DNA of 12,821 nucleotides, from the NCBI GenBank assembly GCA_021783685.1, contig JAJXTQ010000019.1:1-12821 (forward strand), read 5' to 3'. Shown one piece after another: positions 1-8,058 of the stretch (position 1 is its first letter; every line of letters begins with the position of its first letter). The position numbers were made by a program, and so were the translations under genes. Below the pieces are notes generated by a model. It was not told where the DNA came from and did no database searches. It saw only the letters and a program-made list of their open reading frames with translations. The stretch is from Pseudomonadota bacterium. GTDB taxonomy: Bacteria > Pseudomonadota > Gammaproteobacteria > UBA5335.

Positions 1-817
1 GATGGACTACGAGACCGGCCTCGACCGCGAGGACTTGCGCCAGCTCACCCACGTCTCGCGGGTGGTGGACGAGCGGCTCAACCGCGCCCACAACCGCCAT
101 GCGCCCTATGTCGGCGAGAATGCCTTCGCGCACAAGGGCGGGCTGCACGTCTCGGCGGTTGAAAAGGACGCCCGCAGCTATGAGCACGTCCAGCCCGAGG
201 ACGTCGGCAACACGCGCAAGATCCTGGTCTCCGATCAAGCCGGGCGCTCCAACGTGCTCTCGCTGCTGCGCGAGGTGGGGCTCGTCATCGAAGCCAATGA
301 TCCGCGCGTGGACCGCCTGGTGCGGCTGGTCAAGGAACGCGAATTCATCGGCTACACCTACGATGGGGCAGAGGCCAGTTTCGAACTGCTCGCCCGCCAG
401 GAACTCGAACAGCGCACGCCACCCTTCGAACTGGTGAGCTACCGGGTGATGGACGAGCGGCGCATGACCGAGAGCGGCGCGCCCTTCGCCCTCGCCGAGG
501 CGACCATGAAGGTGCGCGTGGACGGCGAACTGCACATGACCGTGGCCGAGGGCAACGGCCCGGTGAACGCGCTCGACCGCGCGCTGCGCAAGGCACTGTT
601 GACGGCTTACCCTGCGCTGGTGGACATGCACCTGGTGGACTACAAGGTGCGCATTTTGGGTTCGGGTGCGGGGACCGACGCCCTGATCCGGGTCATGATC
701 GAAAGCACCGACGGCTCCGGCCGGCGCTGGACCACCGTCGGCGTGTCGAGCAACGTCATCGAGGCCTCCTGGCAGGCGCTCTCCGACGCGGTGGTCTACA
801 AGCTCCACATCCCCTGA
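1..817 (+). CDS. cimA: Citramalate synthase, C-terminal part (5' end outside window)
   Basis: Citramalate synthase condenses pyruvate with acetyl-CoA to give (R)-citramalate, the first step of the threonine-independent route to 2-ketobutyrate and isoleucine. The reading frame is open from the left edge to a TGA at 815-817. About 271 residues are visible, roughly the second half of a family usually 520-540 aa long. The first part holds the end of the TIM-barrel and linker, including FAHKGGLHVSAV (about residues 41-52 of the visible part) and the EDVGNTRKILVSDQAGRSN region typical of CimA. The last ~100 residues form a LeuA-type allosteric dimer domain ending in TTVGVSSNVIEASWQALSD. The HKGGLHVSAV and SSNVIEASWQAL signatures favour CimA over 2-isopropylmalate or homocitrate synthase. 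The ATG at base 2 is an internal methionine, not the start. The retained regulatory domain suggests feedback control, probably by isoleucine (inferred from the family). Confidence 0.9.
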   Translation, partial: MDYETGLDREDLRQLTHVSRVVDERLNRAHNRHAPYVGENAFAHKGGLHVSAVEKDARSYEHVQPEDVGNTRKILVSDQAGRSNVLSLLREVGLVIEANDPRVDRLVRLVKEREFIGYTYDGAEASFELLARQELEQRTPPFELVSYRVMDERRMTESGAPFALAEATMKVRVDGELHMTVAEGNGPVNALDRALRKALLTAYPALVDMHLVDYKVRILGSGAGTDALIRVMIESTDGSGRRWTTVGVSSNVIEASWQALSDAVVYKLHIP

Positions 818-887
818 TTTGGCGGACCGATCCCTACTCTTCCAGAGCCCGCGCGCGCGGCCGATAGCAAGGCAGGCGGAGCGAGCT

Positions 888-893
888 GAAGGG
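888..893 (+). promoter_or_regulatory. Ribosome binding site of the AAA ATPase gene
   Basis: GAAGGG lies 8 nt before the ATG at 902. A second purine run, AGAGGG at 895-900, is only 1 nt from the ATG and too close to act. This supports the 902 start. The cimA-ATPase gap (818-901) shows no clear terminator. Confidence 0.5.
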
Positions 894-901
894 TAGAGGG
901 C

Positions 902-2389
902 ATGTCGGAAGAGCGCGATCTGGGCTTGATCCTCGACAGCGGTGTGCCGCTGGTGGTGATCGAAACCCACGAGGAGCAGCGGGTCCTGGAACTGGCGACG
1001 CGGCTCGCCATCGCGCGCGACTGGACGGTTTTCACATGGAGTGCCACCGCCGGCCTGCGCCGCGAGCCGGCGGATGCCGAAACGCCGGCCCCGGTGGGGA
1101 CGCGCAAGCCGGATGGCATGCTGGAACACCTCCGCGACGAGCCCGCGGCCGGCCTCTACGTTCTGTACGATTTTCATCCCTATCTCGCTGACGCGCCGCT
1201 CATCGTGCGCCTGCTGCGCGACATCGCCCAAAGGCCCCTGCCGCGCCCCTTGCACCTGTTTCTGGTCGGGCCACGCTGCGAGTTGCCGGAGGAACTGCAT
1301 CGCCTCGCGGCGCGGTTCACGTTGCGGCTGCCGGATGCCGCGGCACTGGAACGGCTGGTGCGCGAGGAAGCGCAATCCTGGAGCGCCGCCCATCGCGGGG
1401 CGCGGGTGCGCAGCGATCGGCGCCAGATGGAGCGGATCATCCGGAATCTGCGCGGCATGCCCGAGCAGGACGCGCGGCGGCTGGTGCGCGGCGCGATCTG
1501 GGATGATGGCGCCCTCACCGAGGCCGATCTGCCGACGCTCAACAAGGCCCGATTCGAGCTGCTCGATCTGTCCGGCGCGGTGCATTTCGAGCTCGAGACG
1601 GCGCGCCCCGATGATCTGGGCGGCCTGCGGCGCTTCAAGGCCTGGCTGGCGGAGCGGCAGGCGGCTTTTCTCGGGTCGGGCGCGGCGGCCGGCCTGCCGC
1701 CGCCGCGCGGGGTGCTGCTCCTGGGCGTGCAGGGCAGTGGCAAGAGCCTCGCGGCGCGCGCAGTCGCCGGCGCCTGGGGCGTTCCCTTGTTGCGGCTCGA
1801 CATGGGCACGCTCTACAACAAGTACTACGGCGAATCCGAACGCAATCTGCGCAGCGCGCTCACCCTGGCGGAGCACATGGCGCCTTGCGTGCTGTGGATC
1901 GACGAGATCGAAAAGGCGTTGGCGAGCGGCGGCGATGATGGCGGCACCTCACGGCGCATGCTCGGCACCTTGCTCACCTGGCTCGCCGAACGGCCGGCGC
2001 CGGTGTTCGTCGCCGCCACGGCCAACGATATTCAGCAACTGCCACCGGAGCTGATCCGCAAGGGCCGTCTGGACGAGATCTTCTTCGTCGATCTGCCCGA
2101 TGCCGGGATTCGGGCGGAGATCTTTGCCATCCAGTTGCGCAGGCGGGCGCTCGATCCGGCGGATTTCGATCAGGCCGAGCTGGCGCGGCTGAGCGAGGGA
2201 TTTTCCGGCGCCGAGATCGAACAGGCCGTGGTCTCGGCCTGCTACGGCGCCGCCGCGGCGGGGCGTGCGGCCCGTCAGGCGGATGTGGCGCGTGCGATCG
2301 GCCAGACACGGCCGCTGGCGCAGGTGATGGCCGAATCGGTCGCCGCCCTGCGCGATTGGGCGCGCGGTCGCACCGTGCCGGCGGATTGA
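902..2389 (+). CDS. Ycf46-type AAA family ATPase
   Basis: A 495-residue protein with the two-part layout of the Ycf46/slr0374 group. Residues ~1-230 form an N-terminal domain that opens with [20 protein letters not shown], as in that family. Residues ~240-470 are a single AAA module: Walker A GVQGSGKS at 275-282, Walker B LWIDEIEK at 331-338 (D334, E335), sensor-1 asparagine N375 in ATAND, arginine-finger candidates R386 and R389 in RKGRLDE, and a sensor-2 region after [11 protein letters not shown] (433-443). There is no signal peptide, membrane segment or protease domain, so a soluble ATP-driven remodelling or chaperone role is likely. The true substrate is unknown; cyanobacterial relatives have been linked to carbon-use regulation. 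It follows cimA by 84 nt on the same strand, so co-transcription is possible. It meets the SDR gene tail-to-tail across 28 nt. Confidence 0.85.
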   Translation: MSEERDLGLILDSGVPLVVIETHEEQRVLELATRLAIARDWTVFTWSATAGLRREPADAETPAPVGTRKPDGMLEHLRDEPAAGLYVLYDFHPYLADAPLIVRLLRDIAQRPLPRPLHLFLVGPRCELPEELHRLAARFTLRLPDAAALERLVREEAQSWSAAHRGARVRSDRRQMERIIRNLRGMPEQDARRLVRGAIWDDGALTEADLPTLNKARFELLDLSGAVHFELETARPDDLGGLRRFKAWLAERQAAFLGSGAAAGLPPPRGVLLLGVQGSGKSLAARAVAGAWGVPLLRLDMGTLYNKYYGESERNLRSALTLAEHMAPCVLWIDEIEKALASGGDDGGTSRRMLGTLLTWLAERPAPVFVAATANDIQQLPPELIRKGRLDEIFFVDLPDAGIRAEIFAIQLRRRALDPADFDQAELARLSEGFSGAEIEQAVVSACYGAAAAGRAARQADVARAIGQTRPLAQVMAESVAALRDWARGRTVPAD

Positions 2390-2417
2390 GCCGCCGCAGT
2401 GTCCGCTGGTCCGCGGA

Positions 2418-3239
2418 TCACCGCGCGCCGAACCGTTTCCATACCCGCCCCATGAGGGAGCCGATGGCGGGCGGATAGAAGCGCGTGAGGTAGTCGCTGA
2501 GGTAGGCATCGGGTCCGACCCGAACGCGCGGGCGATTGTGGCGGATGGCCTGCTCGATCTTTGCCGCGACTCGCTCCGGCGCCGTACCGAAGCGACCCAT
2601 CTGTGTCTGGGCCTGCTCCAGCAACGCGCGGTGAGCGGCGCTCTGCGCGCGTGCGGCTCTGAAAATGTTGGTGCGGATGGCGCCCGGATGCATGGCGGTC
2701 ACGCCGATGCCGCTGCCGGTCAGCTCGGCGCGCAGCGATTCGGTGAAACCACGCACGGCGAACTTGCTGGCGCAATAGGCTCCCTGCGCCGGCAGACCGT
2801 AGAAGCCGAACATGCTGGAGAGGTTGACGATGTGGCCCTCGCCCGCGCCACGCAGATGCGGCAGGAAAAAGGTGCAGCCGTAGACGACGCCCCAGAAATT
2901 GGTGGCAAACAGCCATTCGAAATCATCCAGTGCGTCTGCCGCCACCGGATCGAACGCCATGACGCCCGCATTGTTGACGACGATGTGCACCGCGCCGTGC
3001 GCCGCGAGGACGGCCTCGGGCAGGGCGGCCATTTGCGCCTTGTCGGCGACGTCGACCGTATGGGTGCTGAACTTGCTTCCCAGCGCCGCAACCTCGGCCG
3101 CGGCTCGTGCATTGGTTTGGGCATCGATGTCGGCCAGCGCCAGACAGCAGCCGGCGCGTGCCAGCCGTAAGGCTGTCGCGCGGCCGATGCCGCTGCCGGC
3201 GCCGGTGACGACAGCCACTTTGCCATGCAGGGTGTGCAT
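2418..3239 (-). CDS. Classical SDR family NAD(P)-dependent oxidoreductase
   Basis: A 273-residue short-chain dehydrogenase/reductase with a complete classical motif set: cofactor glycine motif TGAGSGIG (12-19), NNAG (89-92), structural/catalytic Asn114, catalytic Ser142, and Tyr155-Lys159 in YCASK, then PG (185-186). Asp37 at the end of the second beta strand suggests NAD(H) over NADP(H), an inference from family rules. No signal peptide or membrane segment is evident, so it is probably a soluble cytoplasmic enzyme. The substrate cannot be read from the sequence; relatives act on alcohols, ketones, acyl chains or sterol-like compounds. The start is well supported by AAGGAGG 7 nt upstream. It lies 109 nt downstream of cobS on the same strand, but nothing links it to cobalamin. 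That gap, plus its own strong ribosome site and a dyad upstream, suggests it may be controlled separately. Confidence 0.88.
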   Translation of the reverse strand: MHTLHGKVAVVTGAGSGIGRATALRLARAGCCLALADIDAQTNARAAAEVAALGSKFSTHTVDVADKAQMAALPEAVLAAHGAVHIVVNNAGVMAFDPVAADALDDFEWLFATNFWGVVYGCTFFLPHLRGAGEGHIVNLSSMFGFYGLPAQGAYCASKFAVRGFTESLRAELTGSGIGVTAMHPGAIRTNIFRAARAQSAAHRALLEQAQTQMGRFGTAPERVAAKIEQAIRHNRPRVRVGPDAYLSDYLTRFYPPAIGSLMGRVWKRFGAR

Positions 3240-3246
3240 GAACGGT

Positions 3247-3253
3247 CCTCCTT
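3247..3253 (-). promoter_or_regulatory. Strong ribosome binding site of the SDR gene
   Basis: Read on the minus strand this is AAGGAGG, a near-perfect Shine-Dalgarno sequence, 7 nt before the ATG at 3239. It is the strongest ribosome site seen in the window and fixes the start of the SDR gene. Confidence 0.8.
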
Positions 3254-3277
3254 GACAGTAATGATTCCCTTGCGGAT

Positions 3278-3293
3278 GAACCTTGTTCGGTTC
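3278..3293. promoter_or_regulatory. Inverted repeat upstream of the SDR gene, possible operator
   Basis: GAACCTTGTTCGGTTC has 5-bp arms (GAACC/GGTTC) around a 6-nt centre. It sits about 40 nt before the SDR start in the 109-nt cobS-SDR gap. Size and position fit a repressor site, but no regulator gene is adjacent and the arms are short, so chance is a real alternative. Confidence 0.25.
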
Positions 3294-3348
3294 GGGCTGT
3301 GAAGGGTCCTTGCGACCTGCGAGCGCCCGGTTGAGTCATGGGCGTTCA

Positions 3349-4104
3349 CTATCCCGCAGATCCCGTCATGGCGACGAGGCAGATCAGCGACAGCGCTTCG
3401 GCACGCTCCACCAGCGCGCCGGCCAGATCGCCGGTGAATCCACCCAGATCGTGCGACGCGCTGCGGCGCCAGTAAAGCAGCAGCGCGGCATTCGACGCGA
3501 CGAGGACGCCGGCGGCGGGCACGCCCGCCAGAATGCCGATTCCGACCGTAGTCATCGCGAGGGCCGCGAGACAGGCCGTGCGGTCGTGATGCCGCGCAAG
3601 CGCATCGCCGAGGCCGCCGGCGCGGACGTAGGGCGTGGTCAGGAAGGCGGCGACCACCAGGCTGCGGCCGGCCACGGCGGCGAGCACGAGCGCGCTGATG
3701 GCCGCGCCGGCCGGCAACAGCTGCGCCAAGGCGGCGTACTTGGCGAGCAGGACCAGCACGACGGCGACCACGCCGGCTGGCCCGGAACGCGGGTCTTTCA
3801 GTACCGCAAGACGGCGGCTTCGATCACCACCCGCGGCGGCGGCATCGGCCGTGTCGGCCAGGCCGTCCAGATGCAGGCCGCCGGTCAGCCAGGCCCAGAG
3901 TGCGACGATCAGTGCGGCGGTGACGCCCGGTGCCGCAGGCAGGCAGGCGCCGAGCAAGGCCGCCGCAGCGGCCAGCAGGGTGCCGATGAGCGCGCCGACG
4001 AGCGGGTACCAGGCGAGGGAGCGACCCACCGCGAACGGATCATGGTCCACAGCGGGGACCTGCAGCCGGGTGAGGAATCCCACTGCCAGCGGCAAACCCC
4101 TCAT
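3349..4104 (-). CDS. cobS: Adenosylcobinamide-GDP ribazoletransferase (cobalamin synthase)
   Basis: CobS joins adenosylcobinamide-GDP to alpha-ribazole (or its 5'-phosphate), the step that completes the cobalamin nucleotide loop. It is an integral inner-membrane enzyme. The 251-residue product fits the usual ~250. Hallmarks are GGLHLDGLADTADA at 75-88 (acidic metal-binding motif), KDPRSG at 103-108, and GGFTGDLAGALVE at 221-233. Several hydrophobic Ala/Leu/Val stretches (about 33-57, 61-74, 111-132, 136-155, 180-212) look like membrane helices. The frame is open further upstream to an ATG at 4263, but those extra 53 residues are Arg/Pro-rich, lie inside cobC and resemble nothing in CobS. The ATG at 4104 overlaps the cobC stop as ATGA, which points to translational coupling; no separate ribosome site is visible. 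The stop is TAG. Confidence 0.92.
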   Translation of the reverse strand: MRGLPLAVGFLTRLQVPAVDHDPFAVGRSLAWYPLVGALIGTLLAAAAALLGACLPAAPGVTAALIVALWAWLTGGLHLDGLADTADAAAAGGDRSRRLAVLKDPRSGPAGVVAVVLVLLAKYAALAQLLPAGAAISALVLAAVAGRSLVVAAFLTTPYVRAGGLGDALARHHDRTACLAALAMTTVGIGILAGVPAAGVLVASNAALLLYWRRSASHDLGGFTGDLAGALVERAEALSLICLVAMTGSAG

Positions 4105-4715
4105 CGCAGCAGCGCGCCATGCGACAGCAGGCGCGGCGGTCCGTCGCCGATGCTCACGGTCGAGCGGCAAGCATAGGGCACGTCGATGCGCAGCAGGTGG
4201 GGCAGCGGCATGCCCAGCAGTCGGGTCAGCAGCACCCGGATCACGCCGCCGTGGATGACCCACAGCCAGGAACCCGCCGTCATGCGTTCATGCCACTCGG
4301 CATGGGCGGCATCGATGCGGGCCGCGAAATCCGTCATGGTCTCACCCTGCGGGGGCGGGTGGCGGACCGGATCGTCCCAGAACGCCAGCAGAGCTTCCCG
4401 ATCCTCGGCCAGAATGGCATCGGCCGTGCGACCTTCCCAGGCGCCGAAGTCGAGTTCCTGCAAGCGCGCCTCGACATGGACGGGAATGTCACGTGTTCCT
4501 CCCAGCCAGTGCGCAAAGGCGGCGCAACGCTGCAGGGGCGAAGTGACGATGCCGCGCCAGGGCGTGGGTTCCGCGGTGGCGCCGCGCAGCTGTTCCCAGC
4601 CGGCGGGACTCAGCGGATCATCGCGGCGCCCCCGATAGAGGGCTCCACCCTGCGGTTCACCGTGGCGCAGCAGCGTCAACTGCACGGTGGCGTGCCTTTC
4701 GTCATCCCTGATCAT
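4101..4715 (-). CDS. cobC: Histidine phosphatase, probable alpha-ribazole phosphatase
   Basis: A 204-residue member of the histidine phosphatase (phosphoglycerate mutase-like) superfamily. The catalytic set is complete: RHGE at 17-20 with nucleophile His18, Arg63 in SPLQRC, acid Glu87 in QELDFGAWEG, and His155 in VIHGG. The family is broad, so the cobalamin role rests mainly on context: the gene ends inside the start of cobS (ATGA, 4101-4104). CobC removes the phosphate from alpha-ribazole-5'-phosphate (or from adenosylcobalamin-5'-phosphate) next to the CobS step. The ATG at 4715 has GAGGGA 9 nt upstream (4725-4730). An internal GTG at codon 11 is a weaker alternative. A generic phosphatase or phosphoglycerate mutase-like enzyme is possible but less likely here. 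The other nucleotide-loop genes (cobU/cobP, cobT) are not in the window. Confidence 0.85.
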   Translation of the reverse strand: MIRDDERHATVQLTLLRHGEPQGGALYRGRRDDPLSPAGWEQLRGATAEPTPWRGIVTSPLQRCAAFAHWLGGTRDIPVHVEARLQELDFGAWEGRTADAILAEDREALLAFWDDPVRHPPPQGETMTDFAARIDAAHAEWHERMTAGSWLWVIHGGVIRVLLTRLLGMPLPHLLRIDVPYACRSTVSIGDGPPRLLSHGALLR

Positions 4716-4929
4716 CGTAGTCGATCCCTCGATGCGCGCTCGGCCGGAAAGCCGACGTCTTGGTCGCGTCCTTTCGATCCCCGGCCGCGGGTGTGGCCGG
4801 GGGCGAACGGTCTGGATTGTAAGCGAGTCGCCGGAGCGACCTCATCTGTTTCTTGCGGCCGGGTCCGACGAGGGGGGCTTCGAGCCGGTCGCTCCCAAGG
4901 GGCCGGTCAAGGATGCCCGGCGACCGGGA
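4716..4929. other. Intergenic region between dnaE2 end and cobC start
   Basis: This 214-nt region must hold both the end of the SOS operon transcript and the cobC promoter. It contains a perfect 8-bp hairpin at 4779-4802 (CCCCGGCC / GGCCGGGG, 8-nt loop), a 5-bp hairpin at 4740-4755 (TCGGC/GCCGA), and a bulged dyad at 4825-4843. TACAAT on the minus strand (4816-4821) resembles a -10 box, but no good -35 sits 17 nt upstream of it. No hairpin is followed by a T-run in the dnaE2 direction, so no standard terminator is seen. I found no cobalamin riboswitch core and no protein-coding signal. Confidence 0.4.
4779..4802 (-). repeat. Perfect hairpin in the presumed cobC leader
   Basis: CCCCGGCC and GGCCGGGG form an 8-bp all-G/C stem around an 8-nt loop, 64-87 nt before the cobC start. 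It has no T-run on either side. It could be a leader structure that affects cobC expression or part of a boundary after dnaE2; the sequence does not decide between them. Confidence 0.45.
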
Positions 4930-7900
4930 TCAGTGAAATTCCCGCGCCCGATGGGCCAATCCGCCCAGCCAATCGCTGCGATCCTGAAGGTTCCTCGCCA
5001 CGAGATGCAGGACGCCGTCCTGTCGCTGCACGATGCCGGTTGCGAGCAGCAAGGTCGAGCGCAGCAAGGCCTGCCGCTGCCGTTCGGCGAGCTGCCGCCA
5101 GACGATCAGGTTGAGCTGCCCGGTCTCGTCTTCCAGGGTCACGAAGGTCACGCCCTTGGCCGTGCCGGGTTGCTGACGGCAATTCACCAGCCCCGCCACG
5201 CAGATGGCTTTCCCGGCCGGAACCTCCCAGGCGTCGCTCAGCGGGCGCGCGCCCGCTCGTTCCAGGCGAGGGCGCAGCAGGGCGACGGGGTGTCGACGCA
5301 GACTGAGCCCGCTCGCGGCATAATCCGCCAGAATCGATTCGCTTTCGCTGGGCGCACGCAGCAGCGGTTCGACTTCGTCGATGTGCGGATTTTCGAACAG
5401 CGGCGTGGGCGTTTCGATAGCGCTGGTCTGCCAATAAGCCTGATGGCGATGGCCTGCCAGGCCCCGCAAGGCATCGGCGGCCGCCAGACACTCGAGATCG
5501 CGCCGGGACAATCGCGCCCGACCCGCCAGATCGTCGAGGGTGCGATAGGGGCGGATGCAGCGCGCCTGCATCAGGCGCTCCGCAGCTGCGCGGGACAGGC
5601 CCTTCACCAGCCGCAGACCCAGACGCAGCGCCCGCTCGGCACCTTCCACCGTAGAGTCCCATGCGCTGATGCCGGCATCGACGGGAAGAACCGTCACGCC
5701 GTGCTCCTGGGCATCGCGCACCAGCTGCGCCGGCGCATGGAATCCCATCGGCTGCGCGTTGAGCAGCCCGGCGCAAAAAGCCGCGGGATGATGGCGCTTG
5801 AGCCAGGCCGACACATAGGCCAGCAAGGCAAAGCTGGCCGAATGGCTCTCGGGAAAACCGTATTCGCCGAAGCCGCGGATCTGCTGGATGATCTGCAGGG
5901 CAAAGCGCTCACCGTAACCCCGCTCGGTCATGCCCTGCAGCAGGCGCCGCTCGAACTGCCCCAGGCGGCCCTTGGCATGCCACGCGCCCATGGCGCGCCG
6001 CAACTGATCGGCCTCTCCCGCACTGAAACCTGCCGCCACCATCGCCAGCTGCATGACCTGCTCCTGAAAGATGGGCACGCCCAAAGTGCGTGCGAGCACC
6101 TCGCGCACGGCGGCGCTGGGATAGGACACCGGCTCGCGCCCGGCACGGCGCGCCAGGTAGGGATGGACCATCTGTCCCTGGATCGGGCCGGGACGCACGA
6201 TCGCGATCTGGATGACCAGATCGTAGTAATTGCGGGGCTTTAGGCGCGGCAGCATGCTCATCTGGGCCCGCGATTCCACCTGAAACACCCCCACGCTGTC
6301 TCCGGCCGAAAGCATGTCGTATACCGCCGGATCCTCGGCCGGCACGTCGGCCAGGCCCATCGGGCGAGGGCTGTAGGCCGAGACATATGCCAGTGTCTTG
6401 CGGATGGCGGTGAGCATGCCGAGGGCCAGGACATCGACCTTCAGTAGACCTAGGGATTCCAGATCGTCCTTGTCCCACTGGATCACGGTGCGCCCGGCCA
6501 TGGCGGCATGCTCGACCGGCACCAGGTGCGACAGGTGATCGGCCGCGATGACAAAGCCGCCGACGTGTTGCGAGAGGTGTCGCGGAAATCCGATCAGGGT
6601 ATTGACGAGCGCCGAGAGCTGGCGCAACACCCGTCCCCCGGGGTCATAGCCATTGGCCCGCAGCTGTGCGGGATCGAGCCGATAGCCGTCCAGCCGGTCT
6701 ACCGTGCGCGTCAGCCGTTCGATTTCGGGCAGGTCCATGCCCAGTGCCTTGCCGACGTCGCGGATGGCACTGCGGGTTTGATAGGTGATCACGCTCGCCG
6801 CGAGAGCGGCCCGGTGGCGACCGTACTTGGCATAGAGGTACTGGATGATCTCTTCGCGCCGTTCGTGTTCGAAGTCGACATCGATGTCCGGCGGTTCGTT
6901 GCGTTCGCGGGAAATGAAGCGGCCGAACAGGAGATCCATCCGGTTGGGGTCGACTTCGGTGATGCCCAGGCAATAGCACACGGCCGAATTGGCAGCCGAA
7001 CCGCGTCCCTGGCACAGGATGCCGAGGCTACGGGCATGGCGAACGAGGTCGTGCACGGTCAGGAAAAACGGCTCGTAATGCATCTCGGCGATCAAGGCCA
7101 GTTCCTGCTCGACCAGCGACCGGACCTTGGCAGGCACCCCTGCCGGCCACCGCTGGCGCGCGCCGGCCGCGGTCAGTTCGCGCAACCAGGAAGCGGGCGT
7201 ATGGCCCTCTGCCACCAGCTCCGAGGGATATTCGTAGTGCAGCTCGTCCAGGGAAAACCGGCAACGCTCGGCAATCTTCACCGATTCTTCCAGCCACGCC
7301 GTGGGATACAGCGCCGCGAGCCGCTGCCAGGAGCGCAGATGGCGTTCCGCGTTGGAATGCAGCCGGGTGCCGAGCATCGGCAACGGGGTCTTGAGGCGGA
7401 TGGCGGTCAGCACGTCCTGCAGGGGTTTGCGAGAGCGGCGGTGCAGATGCACGTCGTTGCAGGCCACGATCGGCAGGTCGAGTGCCGTGCCCAGATCGCG
7501 CAGGGCCTGAAGTTGCTCGCGGTCACGTCCGTCCAGAAAGCGGCCCGCGCCGACCCACAGACGCTGTGGAAACAGGGCCTGCAGGAAGCGGCCATCGGCT
7601 TCATGGCATCCCGCGCCGGGAAGCCAGATGCACAGGCATTCCCCCAAGGCGGCATCCCCCAGGTCCGTCCGTTCGAGGCGGTAGTCGCCCTTGTCGGCCT
7701 GTTGTCGTGCCCGGGTGATCAAGCCGCAGAGGCCGGCATAAGCCACGCGATCCGGGCACAACAACAGGAATTTCAGGCCATCGGCCAGGGTGAACTCGCT
7801 GCCGATGATGAGGTGAAGGGGGTGCTCCCGGGCCGCGCGGTGGGCACGCACGACCCCCGCCACGGAGCATTCATCGGTCAGCGCCAGCGCGCGATAGCCG

Positions 7901-8058
7901 AGTTGAGCGGCGCGCGCCACCAGTTCCTCGGGATGCGAGGCGCCTTTCAGGAAGCTGAAGTTGGAGAGGCAGTGCAGTTCCGCAAAAGCGACATGCGCTG
8001 AGGCTGCCGGAGTCGTGCATGGGATCTGGCCGGCGGTAGCGGGGGAGGTGGGGGTCAA
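4930..8058 (-). CDS. dnaE2: Error-prone DNA polymerase III alpha subunit DnaE2 (ImuC)
   Basis: DnaE2 (ImuC) is the C-family polymerase of the SOS mutasome and extends synthesis across lesions together with ImuA and ImuB. From the chosen start it has 1042 residues, normal for the family. The PHP domain begins near residue 25 with AELHCLSNFSFLKGASHPEE. The palm carries PDIDVDF (390-396) and KVD with Asp542, so all three polymerase aspartates are present. Fingers, HhH and a C-terminal OB fold (about 952-1020) follow, ending in HRAREFH. The frame is open to an ATG at 8256, but that would overlap imuB by 202 nt with unrelated sequence. I prefer the TTG at 8056-8058: its TTGA overlaps the imuB stop, AGGGGA lies 7 nt upstream, and it leaves a normal N-terminus. 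A GTG at 8082 is possible. It is the last gene of the lexA operon. Confidence 0.93.
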   Translation of the reverse strand: MTPTSPATAGQIPCTTPAASAHVAFAELHCLSNFSFLKGASHPEELVARAAQLGYRALALTDECSVAGVVRAHRAAREHPLHLIIGSEFTLADGLKFLLLCPDRVAYAGLCGLITRARQQADKGDYRLERTDLGDAALGECLCIWLPGAGCHEADGRFLQALFPQRLWVGAGRFLDGRDREQLQALRDLGTALDLPIVACNDVHLHRRSRKPLQDVLTAIRLKTPLPMLGTRLHSNAERHLRSWQRLAALYPTAWLEESVKIAERCRFSLDELHYEYPSELVAEGHTPASWLRELTAAGARQRWPAGVPAKVRSLVEQELALIAEMHYEPFFLTVHDLVRHARSLGILCQGRGSAANSAVCYCLGITEVDPNRMDLLFGRFISRERNEPPDIDVDFEHERREEIIQYLYAKYGRHRAALAASVITYQTRSAIRDVGKALGMDLPEIERLTRTVDRLDGYRLDPAQLRANGYDPGGRVLRQLSALVNTLIGFPRHLSQHVGGFVIAADHLSHLVPVEHAAMAGRTVIQWDKDDLESLGLLKVDVLALGMLTAIRKTLAYVSAYSPRPMGLADVPAEDPAVYDMLSAGDSVGVFQVESRAQMSMLPRLKPRNYYDLVIQIAIVRPGPIQGQMVHPYLARRAGREPVSYPSAAVREVLARTLGVPIFQEQVMQLAMVAAGFSAGEADQLRRAMGAWHAKGRLGQFERRLLQGMTERGYGERFALQIIQQIRGFGEYGFPESHSASFALLAYVSAWLKRHHPAAFCAGLLNAQPMGFHAPAQLVRDAQEHGVTVLPVDAGISAWDSTVEGAERALRLGLRLVKGLSRAAAERLMQARCIRPYRTLDDLAGRARLSRRDLECLAAADALRGLAGHRHQAYWQTSAIETPTPLFENPHIDEVEPLLRAPSESESILADYAASGLSLRRHPVALLRPRLERAGARPLSDAWEVPAGKAICVAGLVNCRQQPGTAKGVTFVTLEDETGQLNLIVWRQLAERQRQALLRSTLLLATGIVQRQDGVLHLVARNLQDRSDWLGGLAHRAREFH

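Noticed and set aside
849..860. CCGCGCGCGCGG palindrome between cimA and the ATPase gene
   Set aside because: A simple CG alternation expected in GC-rich DNA; no T-run and no other sign of function.
3283..4176. Plus-strand frame of 297 codons opposite cobS
   Set aside because: Antisense to the clear CobS motifs; its composition is Gly/Arg/Gln-rich low complexity with no family signature.
4105..4263. N-terminal extension of cobS
   Set aside because: It overlaps the cobC coding sequence, is Arg/Pro-rich, and the ATGA overlap gives a natural start at 4104.
4815..4900. tRNA-like sequence with a GGCTTCGAGCC element
   Set aside because: No acceptor stem, anticodon arm or CCA end could be fitted; it is only a short hairpin.
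4716..4929. Cobalamin riboswitch upstream of cobC
   Set aside because: I looked for the conserved B12-box core on the minus strand and did not find it.
4687..6243. Long open frame (518 codons) on the plus strand opposite dnaE2
   Set aside because: It is antisense to conserved DnaE2 sequence, has no recognisable domain and is rich in Arg/Gln/Pro, as expected of shadow frames in GC-rich DNA.
6508..8001. Second long plus-strand frame (497 codons) opposite dnaE2
   Set aside because: Same reasons: antisense to the PHP and palm coding sequence, with no known motif.
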